Counted from the stretch's first letter, positions 35,426 to 43,662 are shown. The stretch is DNA of 64,000 bases from Gordonia sp. PP30 (GCF_023100845.1 NZ_CP095864.1:3906001-3970000), one strand, 5' to 3'. A program made the numbers and translations. The notes: generated by a model from the letters alone, not told the origin.

Positions 35426-36376
35426 CTAGTGGTCGGTGGTCATCGGTCCCGCAGGCTCACTGTCGAGTCGTCGGAGAATGACGCCCTCGCGCAGCGCCCA
35501 CGGACATATCTCGAGTCTATCCACACCCAGTGCCCGCATCGTCGCCTCGGCCACCAGTGCGCCGGCCACGATCTGGGGCGCCCGGTCCGCACTGACCCCC
35601 TCCAGCTCGGCCCGGTCGGCCGTCGTCATCCGGGAGATGAACGAGATCAGCTGACGGATGCCGTCCTGGGTCACCGAGCGCTGCACGCGCGGGCCGGCGC
35701 TCGACGGCGCGGCACCGGTGAGCCGGGCCAGGGAGCGGAAGGTCTTGGACGAGCCGACCGCCAGACTGGGCTTGCCGGGTGCGCGGAGTTCCTTGGCCGG
35801 CCCTTTGAGTTCGGCATCGAGCCAGTCGCGCAGCACCGCGATCCGGCGCCTGTCCGGCGGGTCGTCCTGGATCCACTCGCGGGTCACGCGGCCGGCGCCG
35901 AGCGGCAGCGAGATCGCGATGTCGGGCTCCTCGTCGACGCCGTTCGACATCTCCAGCGACCCGCCGCCGATGTCGAGGGCCAGGATCCGGCCAGCCTGCC
36001 AACCGTACCAGCGGCGCACCGCGAGCGAGGTCAGCCGGGCCTCGTCGACGCCGCTGAGCACCACGACGTCGAGCCCCGAGGTCTTCTTGACGCGGCGCAG
36101 CACCTCGTCGGAGTTGGTCGCGTCGCGGGTGGCCGAGGTGGCGAACGCCATGATCTCGCCGCAACCGGACGACTCGGCGATCCGGGTGAAGTCCTCGATC
36201 GTGCTGACCAGCGAGTCGGCGCCCGCCTTGGTCATCCGGCCGTCGTCGTCGATCTGCTCCGCCAGACGCAGCACCGCCTTGGTCGAACTCATCGCGGTCG
36301 GTGCGCCGCCCGCCTTCGCATCCACGACGAGCATGTGCACCGTATTACTGCCCACATCGAGCACTCCGAGTCTCAC
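35426..36376 (-). CDS. ppx1: Ppx/GppA exopolyphosphatase
   Basis: 316 residues from GTG 36376. Sugar-kinase/actin-fold phosphatase: [18 protein letters not shown] (phosphate 1), [32 protein letters not shown] (phosphate 2). It hydrolyses polyphosphate or pppGpp. The short form with only the catalytic domain corresponds to Rv0496. It is divergent from the plus-strand gene at 36438 across about 60 bp. Confidence 0.93.
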   Translation of the reverse strand: MRLGVLDVGSNTVHMLVVDAKAGGAPTAMSSTKAVLRLAEQIDDDGRMTKAGADSLVSTIEDFTRIAESSGCGEIMAFATSATRDATNSDEVLRRVKKTSGLDVVVLSGVDEARLTSLAVRRWYGWQAGRILALDIGGGSLEMSNGVDEEPDIAISLPLGAGRVTREWIQDDPPDRRRIAVLRDWLDAELKGPAKELRAPGKPSLAVGSSKTFRSLARLTGAAPSSAGPRVQRSVTQDGIRQLISFISRMTTADRAELEGVSADRAPQIVAGALVAEATMRALGVDRLEICPWALREGVILRRLDSEPAGPMTTDH

Positions 36377-36437
36377 CCGCTCAAATTACTGTGTCAGCGG
36401 CGCTCGTGTGAACTGCGCGCGACTACCGTGGATCGTT

Positions 36438-37277
36438 GTGTCCCCCGATCAACCGCGCCGGCCCGCGCCCGAGGTTCCGCTCGACTTCCCGCACGAGTGG
36501 TACGACTTCTTCGATCCCGCCGATCCCGAGCACCTGATCAGCGCCGATCTGACCTGGCTGCTGTCGAGGTGGTCGTGCGTGTTCGGCACCCCGGCCTGCC
36601 AGGGGATCATCGCCGGACGGCCGGACGACGGCTGCTGCTCGCACGGCGCGTATCTCACCGACGACGAGGACCGCGAACGACTGGCGGCCGGGATGGCGCT
36701 GCTGACCGCGGACGACTGGCAGTTCTTCAAGAAGGGCTCCGGGGCCGATCCGCTGGGCGAGCGCGGCTATCTGGAGGAGAGCGATCTGGACGACGAGCCC
36801 GCGCTGAAGACCCGCACCGTCAAGGGCGCGTGCATCTTCCTGAACCGTCCCGGCTTCGCCGCCGGACCCGGCTGCGCGCTGCATTCGATGGCCCTGCGCC
36901 GCGGCCTGGAGCCGCTGACCGTGAAGCCGGACGTCTGCTGGCAGTTGCCGGTGCGCCGCGAGCAGGAGTGGGTCACCCGGCCCGACGGCACCGAGATCCT
37001 GAAGACCACGATCACCGAATACGACCGCCGCGGCTGGGGCGAGGGCGGGCACGACCTGCAGTGGTACTGCTCGGGTTCCCCCGACGCGCACGTCGGCGCG
37101 ACGCCGGTCTTCGAGTCGTACGCGCCGGAGCTCACCGAACTGCTCGGCGCCCCCGCCTACGAGGTGCTGGCCGCCGCGTGCCGGCAGCGCACCCGCCTGG
37201 GCATCGTGGCGGTCCACCCGGCCACCGCCGCCGCCACGACCCGCCTGGATCGCGACCTCAAATACGAGCAGCTGTAG
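36438..37277 (+). CDS. cysteine-rich protein, Rv0495c-like (DUF3109 type)
   Basis: 279 residues from GTG 36438. Conserved throughout Mycobacteriales at this position. Cys-rich segments [37 protein letters not shown] and [11 protein letters not shown] could bind a metal or Fe-S cluster, and together look like the YkgJ/DUF3109 class of putative zinc- or iron-binding proteins. The C-terminus ([11 protein letters not shown]) is helical. No enzymatic role is established from sequence. Confidence 0.85.
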   Translation: MSPDQPRRPAPEVPLDFPHEWYDFFDPADPEHLISADLTWLLSRWSCVFGTPACQGIIAGRPDDGCCSHGAYLTDDEDRERLAAGMALLTADDWQFFKKGSGADPLGERGYLEESDLDDEPALKTRTVKGACIFLNRPGFAAGPGCALHSMALRRGLEPLTVKPDVCWQLPVRREQEWVTRPDGTEILKTTITEYDRRGWGEGGHDLQWYCSGSPDAHVGATPVFESYAPELTELLGAPAYEVLAAACRQRTRLGIVAVHPATAAATTRLDRDLKYEQL

Positions 37278-37338
37278 CCACCGTCACGAAGCGACGTTTC
37301 GACACCGCCCTCGGCTATCGCCTCGGCCGGGCTCAACG

Positions 37339-37414
37339 GGCTGAACGGACACCCCGACCCTCCGGCCCCGGACCCAACAGGCTGAACGGACACCCCGACC
37401 CTCCGGCCCCGGAC
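37339..37414. repeat. 35-bp direct repeat, two identical copies
   Basis: Identical 35-bp copies at 37339-37373 and 37380-37414, both starting GGCTGAACGGACACCCCGAC, separated by six bases. They lie behind the plus-strand gene ending at 37277. Confidence 0.85.
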
Positions 37415-37439
37415 GCAGCGAAGCGAGTCCGCGGCCGGA

Positions 37440-37498
37440 CCAGGTGAAGGAATGCGGCAGCACGAGCGCAGCGAGTCCTACCGCATTCCTTCACCTGG
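37440..37498. terminator. long hairpin between convergent genes
   Basis: Perfect 18-bp arms CCAGGTGAAGGAATGCGG (37440-37457) and its complement (37481-37498) around a 23-base loop. It separates the Rv0495c-like gene from regX3 and can serve both. No T-tract is seen. Confidence 0.7.
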
Positions 37499-37561
37499 GC
37501 GAGCGCAGCGAGCAGCCCCGAAAAAGACAGTCTTCAGTCGAAAGACGTCGCGCAGCGACCG

Positions 37562-38251
37562 TCAGGGCTCGAACTTGTAGCCGAGACCGCGCAGGGTGAT
37601 GAGGTGACGCGGCTGTGACGGATCGGGCTCGATCTTGGAGCGCAGCCGCTTGACGTGCACGTCGAGGGTCTTGGTGTCGCCGACGTAGTCGGCGCCCCAC
37701 ACCCGATCGATCAGCTGGCTGCGGGTGAGCACCCGGCCGGCGTTGCGGAGCAGATACTCCAGGAGGTCGAACTCCTTGAGCGGGAGGGTCACCTCGTTGC
37801 CGGCGGCCGTCACCGTGTGCCGCTGCACGTCCATCCGGACGGGCCCGACCTCGAGGACACCGATCGCCGCATCATCGTCGTCCGCGACCACGCCGCCGCG
37901 GCGCAGCACGGCCCGGATGCGGGCGATCAGCTCGCGCGCCGAGTACGGCTTGGTGATGTAGTCGTCGGCGCCGAGTTCCAGGCCGACCACCTTGTCGATC
38001 TCGCTGTCCCGGGCGGTCACCATGATGACCGGCACGGAACTCTTGGCGCGGATCACCTTGCAGATCTCGGTGCCCGACATGCCGGGCAGCATGAGGTCGA
38101 GCAGGACGATGTCGGGGCTGAGCCGTTCGAAGGCGCCGACGGCCTCGGAGCCGTCGTTGATGATGCTGGCCTCGAAGCCTTCCTTGCGGAGCAGGAAGGC
38201 CAGCGGGTCGGCGAGGGCTTCCTCGTCTTCGACGATCAATACGTGCGTCAA
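37562..38251 (-). CDS. regX3: response regulator RegX3
   Basis: 229 residues. Receiver domain with the acidic pair EDEE near residue 8, the phospho-acceptor Asp in IVLLDLMLPG (about residue 52) and Lys in YITKPYSARELI, followed by an OmpR-type winged helix (LPLKEFDLLEYLLRNAGRVLTRSQLIDRVWG; recognition region VKRLRSKIE). Controls phosphate-starvation genes with SenX3. The gap to senX3 is only 12 bp, without the MIRU-type repeats that separate the genes in M. tuberculosis. Confidence 0.96.
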   Translation of the reverse strand: MTHVLIVEDEEALADPLAFLLRKEGFEASIINDGSEAVGAFERLSPDIVLLDLMLPGMSGTEICKVIRAKSSVPVIMVTARDSEIDKVVGLELGADDYITKPYSARELIARIRAVLRRGGVVADDDDAAIGVLEVGPVRMDVQRHTVTAAGNEVTLPLKEFDLLEYLLRNAGRVLTRSQLIDRVWGADYVGDTKTLDVHVKRLRSKIEPDPSQPRHLITLRGLGYKFEP

Positions 38252-38263
38252 GGCGTGGGTTCC

Positions 38264-39421
38264 TTATGTTTCTGGGGACGGCTGGATGGGGAGATACAGG
38301 GTGAAGGTCGATCCGGTGCCGGGCCGGCTCCACAGTCCGATGTGGCCGCCGTGGCTCGCCGCCACGTGTTTGACGATCGCCAGGCCCAGCCCGGTACCGC
38401 CGGTGGCGCGCGACCGGGCCTTGTCGACGCGGAAGAAGCGCTCGAACACGCGCTGCTGATCGACCGGCGCGATGCCGATGCCGCGGTCGGTGATCGCGAT
38501 CGACGCCATCGTCTGACCGTCGACCTCGACCAGCTTCCGGCTGATCGAGACGACGTCGCCGGGCTGCGAGTGGTTGATGGCGTTGACCAGCAGATTGTTG
38601 AGCGCGGTGAGCAGCAGGGTGCGGTCGCCGGGTACCACGTAACCGGCCCGCCGGTCACTGACCAGCTCGATCTGCCCCACCTCGGCGCTCACCGCCGCGG
38701 ACGAGAGCGCGTCGTCGATGAGGGCGTCGACGTCGACCTCGGTGAACTCCTCGATCCGGCCCTCCTGCAGACGGGACAGACCGATCAGCTCGTTGATCAG
38801 CGTGCTCATCCGGGTGGCCTCGTGCAGCACGCGGTGCCCGAAGTGCTCGACGGCGGCCGGGTCGTCGCGCGACTCGAGCATCGCCTCGGCCATCAGGCTG
38901 ATCGCCCCGAGCGGGGTCTTCAGCTCGTGCGAGACGTTCGCGGCGAAGTCGCGGCGGGTGGCCTCGACACGGAGGTTGGTGGAGTCGTCGTCGCCGTAGA
39001 CGAGCGCGTACCGGGACGTCCCGTGCTCGGCGAGGCGCACCACGCAGCGCACGTTCTCGATGGTCCGCGGCATGGTGCGCCCGGTGGAGACGAAGCCCAT
39101 GGTGGACACCGGCGGCACGAACTCGAAGTGCCGGTCGACACCGGTCGCGAAGACCTCGGTGACCACTTCGGCGACCGGATCGGCGAGCACGTCGCGCAGC
39201 AACCCGAGTTCGACGGCCCGCTGGTTGAACAGCACGATGTTGTGGTCCACATCGACCACGGCCAGTCCCGACTCCGAGTGGGTGACCAGCAGATTCAGCA
39301 GGCCACCGCGGCTCACCGAGCCGTCGGAGTTGTAGGTGACGGCACCCTCGTCGACGAAGGCCGGACCCGACAGCCCGGCCGCATGATCGGGCACGCGCGG
39401 GCTAGCGGTGGACTCGGACAC
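38264..39421 (-). CDS. senX3: sensor histidine kinase SenX3, without transmembrane segments
   Basis: 385 residues from GTG 39421. A PAS-like domain (about 40-150) precedes HisKA/HATPase: phosphoacceptor His in FAANVSHELKTPLGA, N-box NNLLVNAINHS, G1 DRGIGI, F-box FERFFRVD, G2 GTGLGLAIV. Partner of RegX3. Unusual: M. tuberculosis SenX3 has an N-terminal membrane hairpin, but here the residues before the PAS domain are polar and no hydrophobic segment exists in the frame up to its upstream limit. The protein looks cytosolic. Confidence 0.92.
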   Translation of the reverse strand: MSESTASPRVPDHAAGLSGPAFVDEGAVTYNSDGSVSRGGLLNLLVTHSESGLAVVDVDHNIVLFNQRAVELGLLRDVLADPVAEVVTEVFATGVDRHFEFVPPVSTMGFVSTGRTMPRTIENVRCVVRLAEHGTSRYALVYGDDDSTNLRVEATRRDFAANVSHELKTPLGAISLMAEAMLESRDDPAAVEHFGHRVLHEATRMSTLINELIGLSRLQEGRIEEFTEVDVDALIDDALSSAAVSAEVGQIELVSDRRAGYVVPGDRTLLLTALNNLLVNAINHSQPGDVVSISRKLVEVDGQTMASIAITDRGIGIAPVDQQRVFERFFRVDKARSRATGGTGLGLAIVKHVAASHGGHIGLWSRPGTGSTFTLYLPIQPSPET

Positions 39422-39526
39422 AACCGGCAGTCTACGACCAGTCAACCCGCAGGGGCGACCTGAGACGAGCCGGTTAGCGCGCTGTTCACGGAAGATTCGC
39501 GCGAGTGTCCACGAGGTGAACCGCGC

Positions 39527-39856
39527 TCAGGAGCTGGAGCTGACGACGAGGTCGTCGTACTCGGGGTGCTGGCCGAGGTACTTGATGACGTAGGAGCAGA
39601 CCGGGATCACCTTGTTGCCGTCGGCGCGGATCTGGTCGAAGACCTGCTGGACGAGCTGGCCGGCGTAACCGCGCCCGCCGTACTGCGCGAAGACGACGGT
39701 GTGGGTGAGCGCCAGATGGTCTCCGTCGGAGTGTCCGCTGTCGCGCGTGTAGTCGAGGTAGCCGACCTCGGTCGGCACACCGTCCTCGTCGAGAATCTCC
39801 GCGCGGAACCGCTCGCGCTCGTCCAGATGCGTCACCGTGATTGCCCCGTCACTCAT
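39527..39856 (-). CDS. small GNAT-type N-acetyltransferase
   Basis: 109 residues from ATG 39856. YjdJ-like small GNAT domain: ALTHTVVFAQYGGRGYAGQLVQQVFDQIR contains the acetyl-CoA site (QYGGRGYAG), followed by VIPVCSYVIKYLGQHPEY with the typical Cys-Ser-Tyr segment. Substrate unknown. Located between gpmA and senX3. Confidence 0.88.
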   Translation of the reverse strand: MSDGAITVTHLDERERFRAEILDEDGVPTEVGYLDYTRDSGHSDGDHLALTHTVVFAQYGGRGYAGQLVQQVFDQIRADGNKVIPVCSYVIKYLGQHPEYDDLVVSSSS

Positions 39857-39872
39857 GCCCTCCAATGTAGCC

Positions 39873-39914
39873 GAGCCCACCCGGTCGCGCAGTGGCGTGC
39901 GACGGGTGGGCTCG
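39873..39914. terminator. hairpin behind gpmA
   Basis: GAGCCCACCC and GGGTGGGCTC form a 10-bp stem that continues through GTCGC/GCGAC with one bulged base. It lies downstream of gpmA on the minus strand, just before the GNAT gene start. Confidence 0.65.
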
Positions 39915-39949
39915 GCGATACGGGCCGGGCACGGCGGGCCGTGTTCGAA

Positions 39950-40693
39950 CTACTTGCTGCCCTGTGCGGCGACCGCGGCGGCACCGGCGGCGGCCGCCTC
40001 CGGGTCCAGGTAGGTGCCGCCCGGGTTGATCGGACGGAGGTTCGCATCGAGCTCGTAGACCAGCGGATTGCCGGTCGGGATGTTCAGGCCCGCGATGTCG
40101 GTGTCCGAGATGTTGTCCAGGGTCTTGACCAGGGCGCGCAGCGAGTTTCCGTGCGCCGCGATCAGAACGGTCTTGCCTTCCCGCAGGTCGGCCGCGATGG
40201 TGTCGATGAAGTACGGGATCAGCCGCTTCACCACGTCGAGCAGGCACTCGGTCAGCGGCACCTCGATTCCGGCGTAGCGGGGGTCGCCGACCTGGCTGTA
40301 CTCGGTGTCCGGGTCGATCGCCGGCGGCGGCGTGTCGTAGCTGCGGCGCCACAGCATGAACTGGTCGTCGCCGTACTTCTCCTTGGTCTCCGCCTTGTTC
40401 AGCCCCTGCAGCGCACCGTAGTGGCGCTCGTTGAGCCGCCAGTCGCGGTGCACCGGAATCCAGTGACGGTCGGCCTTGTCCAGCGCGATGTTCGCGGTGG
40501 TGATCGCGCGGCGCAGCAGTGAGGTGTACAGGACGTCGGGCAGCAGGCCGTTCTCGGCGAGCAACTCGCCGGCGCGCACCGCCTCGGAGCGTCCCTTCTC
40601 GGTGAGGTCGACGTCGACCCACCCGGTGAACTGGTTGGAGGCGTTCCACTCGGACTCGCCGTGCCGCATAAGAATCAGCTTGCCGTTGCTCAT
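39950..40693 (-). CDS. gpmA: 2,3-bisphosphoglycerate-dependent phosphoglycerate mutase
   Basis: 247 residues from ATG 40693. [12 protein letters not shown] carries the phospho-His, and [33 protein letters not shown] and [14 protein letters not shown] are standard for the glycolytic enzyme. In M. tuberculosis the gene (gpm1) lies between the mshA region and senX3; here the integrated element separates it from mshA. Confidence 0.96.
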   Translation of the reverse strand: MSNGKLILMRHGESEWNASNQFTGWVDVDLTEKGRSEAVRAGELLAENGLLPDVLYTSLLRRAITTANIALDKADRHWIPVHRDWRLNERHYGALQGLNKAETKEKYGDDQFMLWRRSYDTPPPAIDPDTEYSQVGDPRYAGIEVPLTECLLDVVKRLIPYFIDTIAADLREGKTVLIAAHGNSLRALVKTLDNISDTDIAGLNIPTGNPLVYELDANLRPINPGGTYLDPEAAAAGAAAVAAQGSK

Positions 40694-40770
40694 GGTCACA
40701 GTTTCGCACATCGTCGGCGAGCCGCAGGCCGAGCCGCCAGACCGCGCCGGACCGCATCGCCGGACGACGC

Positions 40771-40808
40771 GGGCCGGCGCCCTGCGGGAGTCGCAGGGGC
40801 ACCGGCCC
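40771..40808. terminator. hairpin, probably the displaced terminator of the acyl-CoA ligase gene
   Basis: GGGCCGGCGCCCTGCG (40771-40786) pairs with CGCAGGGGCACCGGCCC (40792-40808). It stands just outside the left attachment repeat. Before integration it would have followed the stop codon of the acyl-CoA ligase gene by about 18 bp on the minus strand, where a terminator is expected. Confidence 0.6.
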
Positions 40809-40826
40809 GGGGGTCGTCGTCCGTAC

Positions 40827-40852
40827 GACTACTTGCGCAGATCCTTGCGCAG
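40827..40852. other. left attachment site
   Basis: 26-bp copy of the acyl-CoA ligase 3' end, starting GACTACTTGCGCAG and containing CTTGCGCAG twice, separated by ATC. It joins element sequence on its right and chromosomal sequence (terminator, gpmA) on its left. Confidence 0.88.
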
Positions 40853-41013
40853 TATGGCCGCATGAACGCTGTGCGGACGAGGCAATAGCCCAGTAGACAG
40901 ACTAGCGCTGTCCGCGAAATATCCTTGCCTGGCGATTCGGTGTCACAACTGAGACGGCCCCGACAGGTGTTCACGCACCGGCCAGGGCCTCGGACACACC
41001 GGAGGACATTCCG

Positions 41014-41139
41014 ATGCACCGTCATCACATCCTATCCGCGGCCCTGATCGGGGTCGGCACGCTCGCCGTCTATGGCGCGTTCCTGCTGCTCGCTCACCTG
41101 GTGTTCGCACTCGGCTGGTACGCCGGAGCACCGTCATGA
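41014..41139 (+). CDS. short membrane protein at the left end of the element
   Basis: 41 codons from ATG 41014 with GGAGG eight bases upstream. One transmembrane helix fills most of it (LSAALIGVGTLAVYGAFLLLA). The stop overlaps the start of the next gene (ATGA). It is first of three coupled plus-strand genes, opposite in direction to the element's main operon. No family is recognised. Confidence 0.65.
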   Translation: MHRHHILSAALIGVGTLAVYGAFLLLAHLVFALGWYAGAPS

Positions 41140-41453
41140 GCGCCCCGACCACAACGCTGACGGTCGAGCAGGCCGCCGAAGCGCAGACGATCCGCGAGTT
41201 GCATGACGCCACGCGGGCGCGGCTCAACGCGGCCCGCGAGCGTGGGCTGACCGCCGACGACCTGGCGGCCTATGACGACGCGTGCCGGGAGATCCGGTGC
41301 CGGGAGCAGGCGATGCGGGCGCGGTGGTGGCCGACGTCGGTGACGATCTCGGTCGCGCAGTTATCCGACGAGGTGCAGGTGATTGTGTGGCCGACGACCG
41401 ATCCGGCAGACGGGTACATGCTCGACGCGGCCGTGATCGGCGGTGCAGCATGA
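41136..41453 (+). CDS. unknown protein of the left-end operon
   Basis: 105 residues. A helical first half (VEQAAEAQTIRELHDATRARLNAARERGLTADDL) with charged heptad-like spacing and a beta-like C-terminal half (TSVTISVAQLSDEVQVIVWPT). No known domain. Overlaps both neighbours by four bases. Confidence 0.65.
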   Translation: MSAPTTTLTVEQAAEAQTIRELHDATRARLNAARERGLTADDLAAYDDACREIRCREQAMRARWWPTSVTISVAQLSDEVQVIVWPTTDPADGYMLDAAVIGGAA

Positions 41454-41866
41454 GCAGCGGCGAGGCGTTCGACCGGCACGGGCATTGCAGCAGCTTCTGT
41501 CAGGGTGCGATCAACGGCGACCATCCCCGATCCGGCACGACCAACGAGGACCACGGGGCGTTCTGCCTCGGCGTGTCCCTCGGCGGCCTCGGCTGCGGGC
41601 CGCGCGGGGAACGCACCCGGCTCTGGCTCAACCCGGTCAGGCCGTACTTCCACGGCGCCCAGACACGCGAGCAGTGGCGCGCGTTCGACGAACTCGAACG
41701 ACACTCCGGCATCGGATTGTTCATCGAGACCGGGCCCGAATGCAGTCTGATCCCTGACGTTCTGCTCTCACCGGCCGAGGCGCGGCAACTCGCCGCCGAA
41801 CTCACCTGGCTCGCCGACGTCGCCTCCGGTATCGACGGCCCGCACCCGCGGATCGGCAACGCTTAA
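41450..41866 (+). CDS. unknown protein, DUF6907-like
   Basis: 138 residues from ATG 41450. The N-terminus has a Cys/His cluster (HGHCSSFCQGAINGDH) and a further Cys pair (AFCLGV, GLGCGP); the C-terminal part ends with LLSPAEARQLAAELTWLAD, which resembles the end of DUF6907 proteins found on actinobacterial mobile elements. The metal-binding reading is inference. Last coding gene before the tRNA-like structure and the repeat array. Confidence 0.65.
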   Translation: MSSGEAFDRHGHCSSFCQGAINGDHPRSGTTNEDHGAFCLGVSLGGLGCGPRGERTRLWLNPVRPYFHGAQTREQWRAFDELERHSGIGLFIETGPECSLIPDVLLSPAEARQLAAELTWLADVASGIDGPHPRIGNA

Positions 41867-41873
41867 CCGATCG

Positions 41874-41950
41874 GCCCTGACGGTCCGCTCGAAGTCGGTG
41901 ACACCTTGTCCCTGACTTCGAGTGCGCGGGTTCGATTCCCGCGCAGGGCA
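41874..41950 (+). other. 77-nt tRNA-like fold
   Basis: Acceptor-like strands GCCCTGA (41874-41880) and GCAGGGC (41943-41949) pair at six of seven positions, with A41950 as discriminator. A perfect T-arm GCGGG-TTCGATT-CCCGC (41926-41942) directly precedes the 3' strand, exactly as in tRNA. Instead of D and anticodon arms there is one 11-bp hairpin (41886-41896 with 41914-41924, one G-U pair, arms CTCGAAGTC and GACTTCGAG) and a 17-base loop. No encoded CCA (CGC follows). Total length equals a tRNA. Either a tRNA-derived remnant or a functional tRNA mimic such as a tmRNA-like domain. Confidence 0.5.
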
Positions 41951-42263
41951 CGCACGCAACCGTTCCGACCGCGTTGCCGTCGCTATCCGCAGGGTCCGAC
42001 GTAAACCGACCAGCAGCACGTAGCCCAGTCCCATGCCGTGCTCATGGGCCACCGTAGACACGCCTGATCAACGCGCTATCGGTGCCATTACCCAGACACG
42101 TCCCAACGGGCCGGGTCCATTCGGTGATGGCCTGACGCGATAGGTAGGCAAGGCTCGTGGGTCGAACGGCGATGGGGCAACGACACCGGCACCCTTGGGT
42201 TCGACTGGCTTGGAAGTGAACGTAGACCGGGCGTGTCGCACCGATCAGTCCAGCTCGGGAAGT

Positions 42264-42473
42264 GTCCGGCCCGCGCGCATGGGAGGAGAACTTGGGGAGT
42301 TCTTCTTAACCTGGTCAACAGGAAGTCCGGCCCGTGCGCAGCGGAGAGCACCGGGATGGTCTCCTTCAGAAGAAGACCATCAAGGTCCGGCCCGCGCGCA
42401 GCGGGAGAGCACCGTCTTCTGCAGACCATGTTCCCTGTCCGGGGGTCCGGCCCGTGCACAACGGAGAGCACCG
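42264..42473 (-). CRISPR. four-repeat array resembling a cas-less type I-E mini-CRISPR
   Basis: Repeats of 28-30 bp begin with GTCCGGCCCG at 42264, 42325, 42385 and 42445 (plus strand), i.e. every 60-61 bp, and end in GAGAGCAC(CG). Read on the minus strand they start GTGCTCTCC, like type I-E repeats (GTGCTCCCC...), and the best copy has a CCCGC/GCGGG hairpin. The copy at 42264-42291 is degenerate at its distal end, as terminal repeats often are. Spacers are 33, 31 and 30 bp and unrelated. A possible fifth eroded repeat starts in phase at 42506 (GTCCAGCC). Against a CRISPR: the middle spacer is nearly a palindrome and no cas gene is in the window. Confidence 0.5.
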
Positions 42474-42693
42474 AGCGGGGCTGGGGCATTGATCCCCCGC
42501 GAAGGGTCCAGCCGCCGTCCAGGGCATAGGCGGTATCTCTCTCTGATCCCCCCTCCCCCAGGAGGCCGAAATCCCCAGACCCGTGCAGAACCTGAGCACG
42601 TATGACCAACGGGCCCGTCTGACCCCGGGGGCGGAGGGGGCAATGTCCCACCCCTCTGTTTGTGCTGGTGGTCGCGCGTGTCGCAGAAAGGGT
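42474..42693. other. non-coding stretch behind the capsid operon
   Basis: The sequence between the array and the terminator holds no gene that I can support. It contains pyrimidine- and purine-rich runs (TCTCTCTCTGATC followed by CCCCTCCCCC) and a possible degenerate array repeat from 42506. The 41951-42263 stretch on the other side of the array likewise shows no gene or clear signal. Confidence 0.4.
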
Positions 42694-42735
42694 GAGACCC
42701 GGCCGGCAGTAACCAGAAACTGCGGGCCGGGTCTC
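42694..42735. terminator. terminator of the capsid operon
   Basis: GAGACCCGGCCGGCAG (42694-42709) pairs at 15 of 16 positions with CTGCGGGCCGGGTCTC (42720-42735) around a 10-base loop. It lies 49 bp behind the capsid stop on the minus strand. Confidence 0.85.
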
Positions 42736-42783
42736 GGTTCGGGCGGTCAGGCGACCAAGCGTGATCCGCCCGGGTCTTGTGTG

Positions 42784-43635
42784 TCAGCCTTCGCCGTCGT
42801 CGATGGTGAACTTCCCGATTCGGTCGGGGCGGGGCAGGACGTGGCCGGTTCGCCAGGTTGCCCGGATTCCGATTGAGTCGTGGGCGAAGTAGGCGGACGG
42901 GTCGGTGGTGACGGTGACGGGTCCAGCAGCGGTGAGGATCGCGGACTGGTCGAGGAGGACACCGGAGCCGCTGGGGATCGCGGGGTTGACCTTGACGGGG
43001 ATGCCCAGCAGGAGTGGCTGGGCGTTCTCGGTGCCGGCGCCGAGCAGGTTCTGGTTGCTGGCCGCGGCCGTCTTGAACTTTCGGATCTCGGCCCACGTCG
43101 CGGGCGCGAGTACCCACGCGGTGGGGTTGGCGCCAGCCGCGCGGACGGACGCTTCGAGGTCGATCAGCGCGTCGAGGTTGCCGTCTTCGACGACTTCGAC
43201 CGACAAGCCGGTGGTGTTCAGGATCCCGGCGACGGGTGCGACTGCGGGTGCGGTCGGTGCTGCCTGTGCCAGCAGTGCCTGGTCGGCTTTGCGGGTGAGT
43301 GCTCGGGAGACGCTGCGGGCGAGCTCGGCCGGGGTGTTGTTCTGCCGGTACTGCTCGCTGGTGAGGCGGATCAGTTGGGCGATTTTGCGGCTGTAGATGG
43401 TGGCTGCGGCGAGTCCGGGTTCGCCTTCGGGGATCTCGTCTCCTTCGGCGACGAACTGCGCGTCGTCGTCGACGACGTAGGCAACCTCTATGACGGGCTG
43501 GTCGCCTTCGATCGCGCCGACAGCGAGCGTGTCGGTGAGGATCAGCGCGTCCGGCAGGACGTCGCCGGCGTCGAACACGTGCTGATCTGGGCGCCAGGGG
43601 CTGGCGGAATTGCTGGTGGTGGCGGTGTGTGCCAT
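42784..43635 (-). CDS. HK97-type phage major capsid protein
   Basis: 283 residues from ATG 43635. Typical order for an HK97-fold capsid protein: N-terminal arm (PWRPDQHVFDAGDVLPDALIL), E-loop-like region with FVAEGDEIPEGEPGLAAATIY followed by KIAQLIRLTSEQYRQN, spine helix (ELARSVSRALTRKADQALL), then the A-domain (VLAPATWAEIRKFK, LLGIPVKVNPAIPSG) and C-terminal P-domain strands (SIGIRATWRTGHVL). No delta domain or protease gene is visible; scaffolding comes from the gene at 44127. Preceded by a partial duplicate of its own 5' end. Confidence 0.87.
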   Translation of the reverse strand: MAHTATTSNSASPWRPDQHVFDAGDVLPDALILTDTLAVGAIEGDQPVIEVAYVVDDDAQFVAEGDEIPEGEPGLAAATIYSRKIAQLIRLTSEQYRQNNTPAELARSVSRALTRKADQALLAQAAPTAPAVAPVAGILNTTGLSVEVVEDGNLDALIDLEASVRAAGANPTAWVLAPATWAEIRKFKTAAASNQNLLGAGTENAQPLLLGIPVKVNPAIPSGSGVLLDQSAILTAAGPVTVTTDPSAYFAHDSIGIRATWRTGHVLPRPDRIGKFTIDDGEG

Positions 43636-43662
43636 GAGTGCTCCAGGTGTGATGAAAAGGGC

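Noticed and set aside
34478-37447. 989-codon plus-strand open frame
   Set aside because: It runs antisense to the Rv0497-like and ppx genes and out of frame through the Rv0495c-like gene; composition is Arg/His-rich and unlike any protein.
41874-41950. Functional ordinary tRNA gene
   Set aside because: No D-arm, no 5-bp anticodon stem with 7-base loop, and a mismatch in the acceptor stem; only acceptor and T-arm fit.
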